Source of the DNA: Yoonia maritima
GTDB taxonomy: Bacteria; Pseudomonadota; Alphaproteobacteria; Rhodobacterales; Rhodobacteraceae
Length of the DNA stretch: 64,000 nt
Assembly (NCBI RefSeq): GCF_003003285.1
Contig: NZ_PVTP01000009.1
Span: 108,798-172,797, forward strand
Reading direction: 5' to 3'
In this document: piece after piece, positions 19,345 through 29,103 of the stretch
Position numbering within the stretch: the first letter of the stretch is position 1
Layout: every line of letters starts with the position of its first letter
Translations under genes and position numbers: made by a program
Notes under the pieces: model-generated
Seen by the model: only the letters and a program-made list of their open reading frames with translations
Told to the model about the DNA's origin: nothing
Databases searched by the model: none

Positions 19345-20397
19345 ATGAAATCGCTGGTTCTTGAACGTCAAGACGAACTGTCGTTACGTGACTTTTCCGA
19401 AATTTCAAAAGCAGAAGAAACACTTGGGCCGCGCGATGTGCGGATAAAACTGCACACTGTGGGGATCTGCGGATCGGATGTGCATTACTATACGCATGGT
19501 CGTATTGGCCCATTTGTTGTGAACGCACCGATGGTCCTTGGGCACGAGGCATCCGGGACGGTAATTGAGCTGGGAGCAGAGGTTGTAAACCTGTCAATCG
19601 GTGATCGCGTTTGCATGGAACCCGGCATTCCGGACCCTACTTCAAAGGCAGCACGGTTGGGGATGTATAATATCGATCCGGCCGTTCGATTTTGGGCTAC
19701 CCCACCAGTGCATGGAATTTTACGACCGACCTGCGTGCACCCCGCTGATTTTACATTTCGTTTGCCTGATAACGTTAGCTTTGCGGAGGCAGCGATGGTT
19801 GAACCTTTGGCGGTCGGCGTGCATGCGGCGACTAAGGCGCGGATTAAACCTGGCGATGTTGCCGTCGTTATGGGCGCTGGGCCAATCGGGATGGTCACAG
19901 CGCTATCGGCACTTGCAGCAGGCTGCGCGCGCGTGTTCGTCAGTGATTTAGCTGAGAAAAAACTGGAAATTGCTGCTGGGCTGTCGCAAGCGATCATACC
20001 GGTGAACGTATCTCAGCAAAATCTTGTCGATATCGTTCTTGCTGCGACTGATGGCTGGGGTGCCGATGTTGTGTTCGAGGCAACAGGATCACCCCAAGCC
20101 GCCGCGCAGGTTTTCCAACCACTTGCCCCAGGCGGCTGTGTCGTCATGATCGGTGGCCAGTCAGAGCCGATTTCATATGATGCCGGCGCTGCTATGGTTC
20201 GCGAAGCGCGTGTTGAAAATATTTTCCGCTATGCGCATGTTTTCCCGCGCTGTGTTGGAATGCTGAGTTCCGGTGCGATTGACGTAAAGCCACTTATCAC
20301 GCGTACATTTGCGTTCGAAGACAGCGTTCGTGCGTTCGATATTGCTGCGTCTGCTTCGCCAGAGGATGTGAAGCTGCAAATCGAACTGCCACAGTAA
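19345..20397 (+). CDS. Zinc-type medium-chain polyol dehydrogenase (xylitol dehydrogenase-like)
   Basis: 350-residue MDR-family NAD-dependent dehydrogenase. The catalytic-zinc region [18 protein letters not shown] and GHEASG is present, as is the dinucleotide motif [10 protein letters not shown]. The segment [21 protein letters not shown] takes the place of the usual four-cysteine structural zinc lobe, as in alphaproteobacterial xylitol/sorbitol dehydrogenases. Likely reaction: xylitol to D-xylulose or a similar polyol oxidation. It stands alone, between the pca terminator and a convergent hairpin. GGAGG at 19331-19335 supports the ATG at 19345. Exact substrate uncertain. Confidence 0.82.
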   Translation: MKSLVLERQDELSLRDFSEISKAEETLGPRDVRIKLHTVGICGSDVHYYTHGRIGPFVVNAPMVLGHEASGTVIELGAEVVNLSIGDRVCMEPGIPDPTSKAARLGMYNIDPAVRFWATPPVHGILRPTCVHPADFTFRLPDNVSFAEAAMVEPLAVGVHAATKARIKPGDVAVVMGAGPIGMVTALSALAAGCARVFVSDLAEKKLEIAAGLSQAIIPVNVSQQNLVDIVLAATDGWGADVVFEATGSPQAAAQVFQPLAPGGCVVMIGGQSEPISYDAGAAMVREARVENIFRYAHVFPRCVGMLSSGAIDVKPLITRTFAFEDSVRAFDIAASASPEDVKLQIELPQ

Positions 20398-20402
20398 CAT
20401 AC

Positions 20403-20435
20403 AAAGGGTCAGCGGTATTTAACCACTGGTCCTTT
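20403..20435. terminator. Bidirectional hairpin between convergent genes
   Basis: A 14-bp stem, AAAGGGTCAGCGGT (20403-20416) against ACCACTGGTCCTTT (20422-20435), with three G-U type pairs and a 5-nt loop. It lies between the stop codons of the polyol dehydrogenase and the DODA-like gene. There is no clear T-run. Confidence 0.6.
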
Positions 20436-20440
20436 GGGAT

Positions 20441-21265
20441 TTAGTTGTCGTGAAAGACGAACGACCGCATGGATACAGACCCAAGATCGATCGCATCGGT
20501 CATGAAAGTTAACTGGTCTTTTTCTGTCGATGCCCCTGCAATTGTGAGGGCAGGTAGATAGTGATCGACGGACGGGTGTGCCATTTGCAGTAATGCCCCC
20601 AATGATCGACGATCCGCTAGCGCGCTAAAATCTCTTTCGGTTAATCGATCTGCCACAAGTTTGTCGAACTCCAATGCGAAATCTTGTGGTTTGCCGCCGT
20701 ATTGCATCGCACCCAAATTGTGCACCACATTGCCAGAACCAAGGATCAGCACCCCGCGATCGCGCAGTTCTGACAGGGTTTTCCCGATCTCAAGCTGATA
20801 GCGAAGATCACGTGTCATATCGATTGAGATTTGAAAGACAGGCACGTCGGCATTTGGATACAGGAATTTGAGCACGGTCCATGCGCCGTGATCTAATCCC
20901 CATGTGTCGTCCTCTTCGGCGTGGTGGCTTGCTAGGATCGATACAACTTCGCGTGCAAGTTTGGGTGCGCCGTGGGCCGGGTATTGCTGTGCAAACAGGT
21001 CTTCGGGGAACCCGCGAAAATCGTGTATTGTTCGAGGCAGCGCCGATACATCGACCAAGGTGGTTCCTTGGGTCATCCAATGTGCCGACACGACAAGAAT
21101 CGCATTCGGCCGCGGTAGCGTTTGTCCTAATTTGGTCCATGCTCGGCTGTATTCTGTGTCTTCGATGGCGTTCATTGGGCTTCCGTGACCCAAAAATACC
21201 AGCGGCATACGTTCGCTTGGTGCTAGGCTTTCGCGCAAATTGCGCAGGGAATGTGCAGTGTTCAT
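20441..21265 (-). CDS. DODA-type extradiol aromatic ring-opening dioxygenase family protein (YgiD-like)
   Basis: 274-residue protein of the LigB/class III extradiol dioxygenase superfamily, close to YgiD/4,5-DOPA dioxygenase. The metal-binding histidines are in FLGHGSPMN and VVSAHW, with further motifs LDHGAWTVLKFLYP and LGSGNVVHNL. The start at 21265 (MNTAHSLRNL) follows AGGA on the minus strand; the open frame extends upstream without family similarity. It is divergent from a LysR gene, a common arrangement for such enzymes. The physiological substrate is unknown; location next to aromatic genes may be coincidence. Confidence 0.8.
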   Translation of the reverse strand: MNTAHSLRNLRESLAPSERMPLVFLGHGSPMNAIEDTEYSRAWTKLGQTLPRPNAILVVSAHWMTQGTTLVDVSALPRTIHDFRGFPEDLFAQQYPAHGAPKLAREVVSILASHHAEEDDTWGLDHGAWTVLKFLYPNADVPVFQISIDMTRDLRYQLEIGKTLSELRDRGVLILGSGNVVHNLGAMQYGGKPQDFALEFDKLVADRLTERDFSALADRRSLGALLQMAHPSVDHYLPALTIAGASTEKDQLTFMTDAIDLGSVSMRSFVFHDN

Positions 21266-21374
21266 TTTCAGGGTCCTTTCATGGATTGAGGTGAACATAA
21301 GTCTTGATTGGTATCCGCGAAATGGAGAAACTATGGATTGAATTACCACAAAATGTTCTTAATCGGATTGTGTT

Positions 21375-22277
21375 ATGGATATGCTTGATCAACTGCGCGC
21401 ATTTGTTGCGACGGCGCAGACCGGATCGTTCACGGCAGCGGCAGAACAGCTGGGCGTATCAAACCGTCTGACCTCGAAATATGTAGGTGAACTTGAAACG
21501 CAGTTGGGGGTGCGCTTGTTTCAGCGCACAACTCGGCGTGTGGGCATGACACCTGCAGGCGAAGACCTGTTGGCAAGGGCGCCAGCATTATTAGATGAGT
21601 TGGACGATCTACTTGGGGACGTTTCTGAAGGATCGCGTGGATTTTCTGGCGTTATTCGTGTGTCAGCACCGGTCACCTTTGGAGAAGCCTATATAGCCCC
21701 CATGCTTGGGCGCTTTGCCATGCAGCATCCGAATCTGACATTCGATATGCGGCTCAGCGATCATTACGTCGATTTGGCCTCAGAAGGGATTGATGTAGCC
21801 TTTCGTTTGGGGGCTACTGATATGCTGTCGATCAAGATACGCAAGCTGGGCATGATCCATAGTGTAATTGCTGCTAGCCCAGCGTATCTTGCGAAATTCG
21901 GCCCCCCCGAGTCCATTGCTGCGCTGTCCGACCATGCCTGTATTGTCGACACCAACCGCCGCAATGCGTGACGTTGGACGTTTCAGAACGAAAACAAAGA
22001 AACCGCAGTAACGGTGGCCGGACGGTTTCATGTGAACTCTGCTCGGGCAGCGTGTGATTTGGCAGTTGCTGGGCAGGGTATCGTGTATTCGCCGCATTTC
22101 GCTGTGGTGGATGCGCTTAAGTCGGGGGCATTGGTCCCGCTGTTTCCGGAATTCACATGCGAAGAAATCCCGCTTAGTGCTGTGTACCTTGAGGGACGTG
22201 CTCTCCCACGGAAAATCCGAACGCTGATCGACTTTTCAGTTCAAGATATACGCAGTTCCCAAAACGCCCAAAGTTGA
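21375..22277 (+). pseudogene. LysR-type regulator interrupted by an in-frame stop
   Basis: The reading frame encodes a LysR regulator of about 300 codons: an N-terminal helix-turn-helix (LRAFVATAQTGSFTAAAEQLGVS) and an effector domain. A TGA at 21969-21971 stops translation after 198 residues. The same frame then runs on, without any shift, through RWTFQNENKETAVTVAGRF to 22277. The residue before the RWTF stretch is often tryptophan in relatives, so a TGG to TGA change is the simplest explanation. The truncated product keeps DNA binding but loses part of the effector domain. It could be a recent pseudogene, a functional short form, or a sequencing error. It is divergent from the dioxygenase gene. 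Confidence 0.75.
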
Positions 22278-22371
22278 TGATTTGCCTGCGGTGAGCACAA
22301 ACCGAGACATTTGCGCTGACTCAGGCTATTGTACCCGACGGGAGGAAGATCAGTAACCACGGGAGGGGGGA

Positions 22372-23334
22372 ATGGTCATTTCAGAAAAGAAGCAGCATAT
22401 CGACAAAATCATGGGTGCCGTGAACTCAGGATCCGCTGCTGCGCGTTCCTCGCTTGCGGCGTCTTGGCGGCGGTCTGTCGAACGCCATGGATTAGACCCC
22501 GCTGATAATATCACGGTCAACCTTGTCAATGCATCCGAACTTCATGAACGACGCAACAAACATGATCGTTTTATGATGGTCGCCGCCCCTAAGCTGGACC
22601 ACCTTTTTGGACTGGTTGGGAATTCTGGGTGTGGCGTGTTGCTGACGGACGAAGTTGGGATTGTGTTGGATCAACGCTGTACTGACGCTGATACCGATAC
22701 CTTTAAGGAATGGGGGCTGTGTCTGGGCGCAGATTGGAGCGAAGCTGCCGAAGGCACCAATGGTATCGGTACCTGTCTGACTGAAAAGCGCCAAGTGACG
22801 ATCCATCGCAATGACCACTTTCTTGCCCGAAATATCGGAATGAGCTGCATGGACGCCCCAATTTTTGGAACGGATGGCCGTTTGCTTGCAGCATTGGATG
22901 TTTCTTCGGCACGTGCTGATCAAACCGAAAGCTATAATCAGTTGATCGGGGCGATGGTTGGGCAAACTGCAAAGTCCATTGAATCCGATTTCTTCCGGGC
23001 ATCATTCCCCAGGGCGCGGATCGTTGTGGCGGATAGCGGGGATTCCGACATTGCAACATTGCTGGCCATTGATGCCGATGACATCGTGATCGGGGCGACG
23101 CGGAATGCGCGCAAAGTATTTGATTTGGAACTGTTGGGCGCAATCAAGCCACGTCCAGCCTCTGATATCTTTGGACGCGAAGATGGCCCGACAGGGTTTG
23201 TCAAAGCAGAACGGGCGGCTGTGGTGCGTGCACTGGCGCGAGCGGGTGGAAACGTATCCGAAGCTGCACGCGCATTGGGTGTCGGTCGTGCGACGCTGTA
23301 TCGGCGAATGAAGCGCCTTGGGCTAGGTGATTAA
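22372..23334 (+). CDS. GAF-Fis transcriptional regulator (AcoR-like, without AAA+ domain)
   Basis: 320 residues: an N-terminal SWRRSVERHGL segment as in AcoR-type activators, a GAF-like sensor region at about residues 75-200 (LTDEVGIVLD, EGTNGIGTCL, MDAPIFG, AALDVSSARAD) and a C-terminal Fis-type helix-turn-helix at about 280-318 (GGNVSEAARALGVGRATLYRRMKRLGL). No Walker motifs or GAFTGA loop are present, so it cannot act as a sigma-54 ATPase. It precedes, with two genes between, an AcoD/ExaC-like aldehyde dehydrogenase, a usual partner of this regulator type. GGAGG precedes the ATG. Confidence 0.83.
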   Translation: MVISEKKQHIDKIMGAVNSGSAAARSSLAASWRRSVERHGLDPADNITVNLVNASELHERRNKHDRFMMVAAPKLDHLFGLVGNSGCGVLLTDEVGIVLDQRCTDADTDTFKEWGLCLGADWSEAAEGTNGIGTCLTEKRQVTIHRNDHFLARNIGMSCMDAPIFGTDGRLLAALDVSSARADQTESYNQLIGAMVGQTAKSIESDFFRASFPRARIVVADSGDSDIATLLAIDADDIVIGATRNARKVFDLELLGAIKPRPASDIFGREDGPTGFVKAERAAVVRALARAGGNVSEAARALGVGRATLYRRMKRLGLGD

Positions 23335-23398
23335 GTCGTGTTGACGATGTGAAAAAATCTACGTATGCATGATTCTGCAACATATTGCAGGAAATTGC

Positions 23399-24151
23399 AT
23401 GGATTTGAATATTCCAGATACGCGGCAACGCATACTCGCTCAGCGACTAGCTGATGGTATGCAGGTCGTTGCCATCGATGTCGCTGCGGAGTTTGATGTG
23501 TCGCTGGATACTATTCGGCGCGATATCCTCGCGTTAGAGGCGGACGGAAAAGCGCACCGCGTACGTGGAGGCGCTGTGCCTGTTGCACGCCCTGCAGATC
23601 CGCTTCATTCGCGGTTGTTAGGCGGCGCGGTAAAGACCGACCTGATCCGTGCAGCAATTGACCAAATTGGTGATGCGCAGACGCTGCTGCTGGATGGCGG
23701 ATCGACAACGCTTTCTCTTATCCCGATGCTTCCTGCTTTGCCGGGGCGGTTGGTGATTACACCTTCGCCTTGGATCGCTATCGCTTGCCAAGAGCACAAT
23801 ATCGAAGTCTTTTTGCTGGGCGGCAAGTTAAGCGCGCGGGGCGGGATTGCCGTGGGTGATGTGGCGCTAGGTAAGGTCGCAAAGATCGCCGCTGACATCG
23901 CCGTTTTAGGTGCCTGCGGTGTCGATGCGGAATTCGGCCTTAGCGCGGATGATTATGATGAGGCCCAGATGAAACAGGCGATGCATGACGCGGCCGTCCG
24001 TACATTCGTTGTCACCAGTTCTGAAAAGATTGGGCGAAGAGCACGGCATCATACCCTGCCAATTCGTGAAATTGATTTGCTGATCACGGATGCTGATCAC
24101 GGCGAAACAAAGCTACTGGCAAACGCCGGAACCACAATTATCACGGTATAA
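23399..24151 (+). CDS. DeoR/GlpR-family transcriptional regulator
   Basis: 250-residue repressor with an N-terminal helix-turn-helix (VVAIDVAAEFDVSLDTIRRDI, then HRVRGGAVP) and a C-terminal sugar-phosphate sensing domain. The sensor carries LLDGGSTTLSLIPML, LLGGKLSARGGIAVG and GACGVDAEFGLSADDYDEAQMK. The start at 23399 has AGGA six bases upstream; an in-frame ATG at 23369 is less likely. It lies 38 bp before an MFS transporter gene and may regulate it. The effector is not evident; there is no adjacent sugar kinase. Confidence 0.85.
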   Translation: MDLNIPDTRQRILAQRLADGMQVVAIDVAAEFDVSLDTIRRDILALEADGKAHRVRGGAVPVARPADPLHSRLLGGAVKTDLIRAAIDQIGDAQTLLLDGGSTTLSLIPMLPALPGRLVITPSPWIAIACQEHNIEVFLLGGKLSARGGIAVGDVALGKVAKIAADIAVLGACGVDAEFGLSADDYDEAQMKQAMHDAAVRTFVVTSSEKIGRRARHHTLPIREIDLLITDADHGETKLLANAGTTIITV

Positions 24152-24189
24152 ATCCAACATTCTCAAATCCAACCATACAAGGAAATCCA

Positions 24190-25323
24190 TTGACCGATTT
24201 TTCAACGACCGCACCCGCGCGTCTTGCAACGCGGCTTGCGTTTTTCGCGGCTGGTTTTTCGATGGCATGTTGTGCCCCGCTATTTCCGTTCATCAAGGCG
24301 AACATCGGCGCAGATGAAGGGCAATTTGGGCTGGTTTTGCTTTGCCTTGGGCTTGGCTCAATTATCGCGATGCCGGTGACTGGGGTTATCGCCGCACGGC
24401 GCGGGGCCCGGCCTATGGTGCGACTTGGTGGCTTCGGTTTGGTCGCGTTTCTACCGTTGTTGGCCTTTGCGGGAACGCCAATGTCTCTTGGGGCGGCCTT
24501 GTTCTTTTTTGGTGCGTCTCTAGGCACGATTGATGTTGCGATGAACATCCACGGTGCAGAGGTCGAAGGCAAAGAAGGCCGTGCCCTGATGTCGAATTTT
24601 CACGCGCAGTTTAGTATTGGTGGATTCTTTGGTGCGGGCCTTATGACCGTGCTTTTGTCACTGGGTGTTACAACCGTGGTCGCAGCACTTATCGGTGCGT
24701 TTGTTGCGCTCGTCGCGATCCTGCTTTCTGGCTCGCGTTTGTTGGCCGTGAGCGGCGGAGAGCCTGAACCATATTCAGTCCCGCGCGGTATTGTTCTGCT
24801 GCTCGCCATTCTAGCTGGTGTCACGTTCTTGGTCGAAGGGGCGATCCTAGATTGGGGCGCGCTGTTGATTATCGACCGTGAAATAGCGCCGGCGCAAAAT
24901 GCTGGCATCGGGTATATTTTATTCTCGGTTGCGATGGTGGCCGCGCGCTTAACTGGCGACCGGATTGTTATGGCATTGGGCGAATTCCGTGTTCTGATCA
25001 TGGGAGGCATTGCCGCGATCCTAGGCATCGGAATTGTCCTTGTTTCGCCTTGGGCATTGGTTGCCTTATCGGGGTTCGTATTAGTTGGCCTTGGCGCCGC
25101 AAATTTGGTGCCTATCGTGTTCAGCGCGGCGGGCAGACAAAAGATCATGCCGCCTAGTCTTGCCGTCGCATCTGTGACCACGACGGGTTACGCTGGCGTG
25201 CTCATGGGGCCTGCTTTAGTTGGCTTTGTCGCTGACGCGACCAGCCTGCCGTTGGCGTTTGCTGTGTTGGCACTGCTAATGGCCCTTGTGCCGTTGACCG
25301 CGCGTAGAGTGGTGCGCGCGTAA
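24190..25323 (+). CDS. MFS transporter
   Basis: 377-residue major facilitator superfamily protein with about twelve hydrophobic helices and the short inter-helix motif GVIAARRGARPMVRLGG after helix 2. It resembles YbjJ/FucP-like sugar permeases in the FFGASLGTIDVAMNIHGAEVE segment. It begins with TTG at 24190, supported by AAGGA at 24179-24183. It is probably co-transcribed with the DeoR-type regulator upstream. The substrate cannot be read from the sequence. Confidence 0.78.
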   Translation: MTDFSTTAPARLATRLAFFAAGFSMACCAPLFPFIKANIGADEGQFGLVLLCLGLGSIIAMPVTGVIAARRGARPMVRLGGFGLVAFLPLLAFAGTPMSLGAALFFFGASLGTIDVAMNIHGAEVEGKEGRALMSNFHAQFSIGGFFGAGLMTVLLSLGVTTVVAALIGAFVALVAILLSGSRLLAVSGGEPEPYSVPRGIVLLLAILAGVTFLVEGAILDWGALLIIDREIAPAQNAGIGYILFSVAMVAARLTGDRIVMALGEFRVLIMGGIAAILGIGIVLVSPWALVALSGFVLVGLGAANLVPIVFSAAGRQKIMPPSLAVASVTTTGYAGVLMGPALVGFVADATSLPLAFAVLALLMALVPLTARRVVRA

Positions 25324-25356
25324 AACAGGGACGAAAGTTAAGTTTCCGGGCGTCCT

Positions 25357-25374
25357 TGTCTCAGTTCTGAGACA
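25357..25374. promoter_or_regulatory. Perfect 18-bp inverted repeat, candidate operator
   Basis: TGTCTCAG-TT-CTGAGACA, arms of 8 bp, lying 99 bp before the aldehyde dehydrogenase start at 25474. It fits a dimeric helix-turn-helix site, and the GAF-Fis regulator encoded at 22372 is the likeliest binder. It could also fold as a hairpin after the MFS gene, but no T-run follows. Confidence 0.5.
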
Positions 25375-25473
25375 GATCGGATGGTGCATCTTTTTACGTC
25401 CATTTACCTCTTAATCAAACGGTCGTTAGCCTTCTTCAGCCGGGTGGAGGACTCGGTCAGGAGGAGAAAATTC

Positions 25474-26994
25474 ATGAATGAGATGTCACAAACGGAGCAG
25501 CAGTTTAGCTCTCCGTTCAAAAACCGGTATGACAACTATATCGGCGGGAAATTCGTGGCGCCTGTAGGCGGGCGCTATTTTGATAACATCACCCCAATCA
25601 CCGGCAGCGTGGTTTGCGAGGTCGCCCGTTCTGACGCGGCGGATGTTGAACTGGCGCTGGATGCCGCCCACGCAGCAAAGGAAGCTTGGGGCAAAACATC
25701 GGCCACAGAGCGTTCCAACATCCTGCTCAAAATCGCAGATGTGATCGAGGCCAACCTCGAACAGATTGCGGCAGCGGAAACTTGGGATAACGGCAAGCCA
25801 ATCCGCGAAACTATGGCTGCGGATATTCCGCTTTCGGCTGACCACTTCCGGTATTTCGCGGGGGTTCTACGTGGCCAAGAAGGGTCGATGTCACAAATTG
25901 ACGAAGACACTGTCGCTTACCACTATCACGAACCACTTGGTGTCGTTGGGCAGATTATCCCTTGGAACTTCTCTGTTCTAATGGCGGCTTGGAAACTGGC
26001 ACCGGCGCTTGCTGCTGGGAACTGTATTGTTCTGAAACCTGCAGAACAGACGCCAGCTGCGATCATGGTGTTTGCTGAACTGATCTCTGACCTGTTGCCT
26101 GACGGTGTGCTGAACATCGTGAATGGTTACGGTGCAGAAGTCGGCGCCGCGCTGGCGACATCTTCACGGATCGCAAAAATCGCATTCACAGGGTCTACTG
26201 CGACTGGTCGCAAGATCATGCAAGCCGCGACCGAAAACCTGATCCCAGTTACGCTGGAACTGGGCGGCAAGTCACCGAACATCTTCTTTTCCGATGTGAT
26301 GGCAAAGGATGACGCGTTCCTAGACAAAGCGGTCGAAGGTTTTGTGCTATTCGCCTTTAACCAAGGCGAGGTCTGCACCTGCCCAAGCCGCGCACTGATC
26401 CAAGAGGACATCTATGAAGAGTTCATCGCACGCGCGATTGCACGTGTAAAAGCCATCAAACAGGGTGACCCACGTCTGCCTGACACGATGGTTGGCGCAC
26501 AAGCAAGCCGTGAACAGCAGGATAAGATCCTGTCATATCTTCAGATCGGTGTGGAAGAAGGCGCACAGGTTCTGGCCGGTGGTGCAGCAGCACAAATGGG
26601 TGGCGACCTTGAAAATGGGTTCTACATCCAGCCAACGATCCTGAAAGGCCACAACAAGATGCGGGTCTTCCAAGAGGAAATCTTTGGCCCGGTTGTGTCG
26701 GTGACAACCTTCAAGGACGAAGCCGAAGCCCTAGAGCTTGCGAATGACACGATGTACGGCCTTGGCGCCGGCGTTTGGTCGCGCGACATGAACACCTGCT
26801 ATCGCTTTGGCCGCGGGATCGAGGCAGGCCGTGTGTGGGTGAATAACTATCACGCTTATCCTGCCCATGCTGCATTTGGCGGCTACAAGCAGTCCGGTGT
26901 TGGCCGCGAGAACCATAAAATGATGTTGGATCACTACCAGCAGACCAAAAACATGCTGGTCAGCTACAATCCAAACAAGTTGGGTTTCTTCTAA
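25474..26994 (+). CDS. NAD-dependent aldehyde dehydrogenase (AcoD/ExaC-like)
   Basis: 506-residue aldehyde dehydrogenase, oxidising small aldehydes such as acetaldehyde. It shows the active-site motif LELGGKSPN with the general-base glutamate, the catalytic cysteine in [12 protein letters not shown], and the cofactor motif FTGSTATGR. The double-cysteine EVCTCPSR motif is typical of the AcoD/ExaC acetaldehyde dehydrogenase group. The start at 25474 follows GAGGAG with a 7-base spacing; the open frame extends upstream to 25381 but that part is not protein-like. A palindrome upstream suggests regulation by a Fis-type protein. A hairpin follows the stop. Confidence 0.88.
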   Translation: MNEMSQTEQQFSSPFKNRYDNYIGGKFVAPVGGRYFDNITPITGSVVCEVARSDAADVELALDAAHAAKEAWGKTSATERSNILLKIADVIEANLEQIAAAETWDNGKPIRETMAADIPLSADHFRYFAGVLRGQEGSMSQIDEDTVAYHYHEPLGVVGQIIPWNFSVLMAAWKLAPALAAGNCIVLKPAEQTPAAIMVFAELISDLLPDGVLNIVNGYGAEVGAALATSSRIAKIAFTGSTATGRKIMQAATENLIPVTLELGGKSPNIFFSDVMAKDDAFLDKAVEGFVLFAFNQGEVCTCPSRALIQEDIYEEFIARAIARVKAIKQGDPRLPDTMVGAQASREQQDKILSYLQIGVEEGAQVLAGGAAAQMGGDLENGFYIQPTILKGHNKMRVFQEEIFGPVVSVTTFKDEAEALELANDTMYGLGAGVWSRDMNTCYRFGRGIEAGRVWVNNYHAYPAHAAFGGYKQSGVGRENHKMMLDHYQQTKNMLVSYNPNKLGFF

Positions 26995-27004
26995 GTCCGT
27001 CTTG

Positions 27005-27031
27005 GGCGGCGGCGACCACTCGGCCGCTGCC
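27005..27031 (+). terminator. Hairpin after the aldehyde dehydrogenase gene
   Basis: GGCGGCGGC (27005-27013) pairs with GCCGCTGCC (27023-27031) over a 9-nt loop, with a short T-rich stretch (ACCTTTTCC) after it. Probable intrinsic terminator. Confidence 0.55.
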
Positions 27032-27172
27032 ACCTTTTCCAAAGTGGCACTTTGCAGCCCGCAATACATGAATATGATGCAAGCAATGAACGTGACTATT
27101 GATCTGAATCATTACTCGCGCGCGAATACTCCGGCAATCTAAAGCCATAGTGGCTTGGATGGAGATCGCGAC

Positions 27173-28374
27173 ATGCCCGATACCAAAAGCGAAATAGAGG
27201 CGAAGCTAGGGGTTGGTCATGCCAAACGGCACCTGCCTAAACTGATGTTGTGGGGCGGTGTGGCTGTCGTTGTTGCGGGGCTTGGTTTTTGGTGGATGCA
27301 AGAGGCCGAAGAACGCGCGCAAGTGAGATATATCACCACAGATGCGGCGATCGGGGATTTGACCGTAACGGTCTCTGCGACAGGGACCATTGAGCCAACA
27401 AACCTTGTTGAAATATCATCTGAACTGTCGAGCACGATGGCTGACGTTTTGGTGGATTATAATGATACGGTTGCAGCCGGACAGGTATTGGCTCGGCTAG
27501 ATACGATACAATTGGATGCTCAGCTTGCTGTGCAAATCGCCAGTCACGCCGCTGCCGAGGCGCAACTGACCAGCGCGAAGGCGAGTTTACTTGAGGCCGA
27601 GGCTGATTTCGAAATTGTACGACAGCTGGACGAGCGCGTGCGAATGTCGCGAGCGCGCAGGCGAATGTAGAGCTTGCGCAGGCGCAGTTGAACGCCCAGG
27701 AGGCGGTGCTAAGCAAGGCGACCATCGTGTCGCCGATTGGTGGCATCGTTCTGGATAGATCGGTGGACGCGGGGCAGATTGTTGCCGCCAGCCTGTCTGC
27801 GCCAGAGCTGTTCACAATCGCCGAAGATTTGACGCAAATGGAATTGCAGGTTGATGTCGCGGAATCTGATATCGGTCGCATCGCCATCGGGGATAAAGCC
27901 ACCTTTACCGTTGATGCATACGATGATCAGCAGTTCCCGGCAGAAATATCGATGGTGCGCTATGCGTCAGACAGCACAGATGGGTTGGTTACATATAAGG
28001 CAATCCTGTCAGTGGTGAATGACGACCTGTTACTGCGCCCGGGCATGACCGCCACGGCAGAGGTCACGGTTGCCCACTATACAGACGTTTTGTTGGTGCC
28101 GAACGCAGCATTGCGCTTTGCCCCACCACAAGTCGTCGAAGTCGAAGCGTCGGACGATGATACTGGGGGAGGATTGCTAGGTCTGTTGATGCCCTCTGGT
28201 GATGGAAATACCCGCGGAGCTGTATCTGATCGGACGCTATGGGTGCTGCACGACGGTGTTGCCGTCGAGATTGAGATTAATAGAGGGGACAGTGACGGCC
28301 TACACACGATTATCGGAGGAGGCGATATCGCCGAAGGTGACGGTGTCATCACTGATATGATCGAGGGCGGATAA
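27173..28374 (+). pseudogene. MacA-like HlyD-family periplasmic adaptor, frameshifted
   Basis: The first part (27173-27670) encodes an N-terminal anchor helix (about residues 20-42), the barrel-sandwich start (TVSATGTIEPTN, ISSELSSTMADVLVDYND) and the first half of the alpha-helical hairpin, then ends at a TAG. The remainder is in another frame: ANVASAQANVELAQAQLNAQE from about 27637, then the SPIGGIVLDR lipoyl half and beta-barrel to 28374. Neither part alone makes an adaptor. The second hairpin helix and the turn look about 15-20 residues too short, so a small deletion rather than a single-base slip is likely. The start is placed at the ATG at 27173 with GGAG upstream. The MacB-like genes downstream look intact. 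Confidence 0.8.
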
Positions 28375-29103
28375 ATGACGGTCGATATTCCGGTGATCGC
28401 ACTTATCAATGTCACCAAGACCTATGGCAGCGGCGAGGCCGAAGTAAATGCGATGGACGGCGTTGATCTAACCGTCAAGGCGGGAGAGTTCGTCGCACTC
28501 ATGGGGCCGTCCGGATCAGGTAAATCGACCGCGATGAATATGATCGGCTGTCTCGATAGCCCAACGAGCGGCGACTATTTGTTTAACGGTGTGCATGTCG
28601 GGTCATTGGACCCCGACCAGCGCGCGCTTTTGCGGAGAAACTATCTGGGGTTTGTTTTTCAGGGGTTTAACTTACTACCGCGTACCTCTGCGTTGGATAA
28701 TGTCGAACTACCGTTGATCTACAAAGGGCTGTCCGCTGCTGAACGGCGCGCACAGGCATTGGATGCGCTTGAAAAGGTGGGGCTGAAAGGCCGCGAGCAC
28801 CACGACCCATCCGAACTGTCTGGGGGACAACAACAAAGGGTCGCAATTGCGCGCGCGCTTGTTGGCAGTCCAGAAGTCATTCTTGCGGACGAGCCCACAG
28901 GCAACCTTGATACCAAACGGTCGCTCGAAATCATGGAACTGCTACGCGCATTGAACGAGACGGACGGCATTACCATCATCATGGTAACGCACGAAGACGA
29001 AATGGCAGCTTTTGCACACCGCGTCATTTGGATGGTCGACGGTAAGGTAGATCGCAGCGGGACACCGCATAGCGTGCTGACCCCAGAAAGGCAGCAGGCA
29101 TGA
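28375..29103 (+). CDS. MacB-type ABC transporter ATP-binding protein
   Basis: 242-residue ATPase of the LolD/MacB/FtsE group. Walker A is GPSGSGKST, the signature is LSGGQQQRVAIARAL, Walker B is VILADEPTGNLD, and the switch histidine is in MVTHE. The FQGFNLLPR segment is typical of this subgroup. It begins immediately at the stop of the frameshifted adaptor gene and overlaps the permease gene by 4 bp. With the permease it would make a MacB-like exporter of peptides, macrolides or lipoproteins. Export would be impaired if the adaptor is truly broken. Confidence 0.9.
   Translation: MTVDIPVIALINVTKTYGSGEAEVNAMDGVDLTVKAGEFVALMGPSGSGKSTAMNMIGCLDSPTSGDYLFNGVHVGSLDPDQRALLRRNYLGFVFQGFNLLPRTSALDNVELPLIYKGLSAAERRAQALDALEKVGLKGREHHDPSELSGGQQQRVAIARALVGSPEVILADEPTGNLDTKRSLEIMELLRALNETDGITIIMVTHEDEMAAFAHRVIWMVDGKVDRSGTPHSVLTPERQQA

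Noticed and set aside
20441..21265. Reading the DODA-like gene as part of the protocatechuate pathway (4,5-cleavage)
   Set aside because: It lacks close LigAB features, is apart from the pca operons, and the 3,4-cleavage route is complete.
25375..25400. Sigma-54 promoter upstream of the aldehyde dehydrogenase
   Set aside because: TGGTGC is present but the required GC at the -12 position is missing, and the nearby regulator has no AAA+ domain.
25381..25473. N-terminal extension of the aldehyde dehydrogenase from the ATG at 25381
   Set aside because: The extension is not like the family and the GAGGAG site supports 25474.
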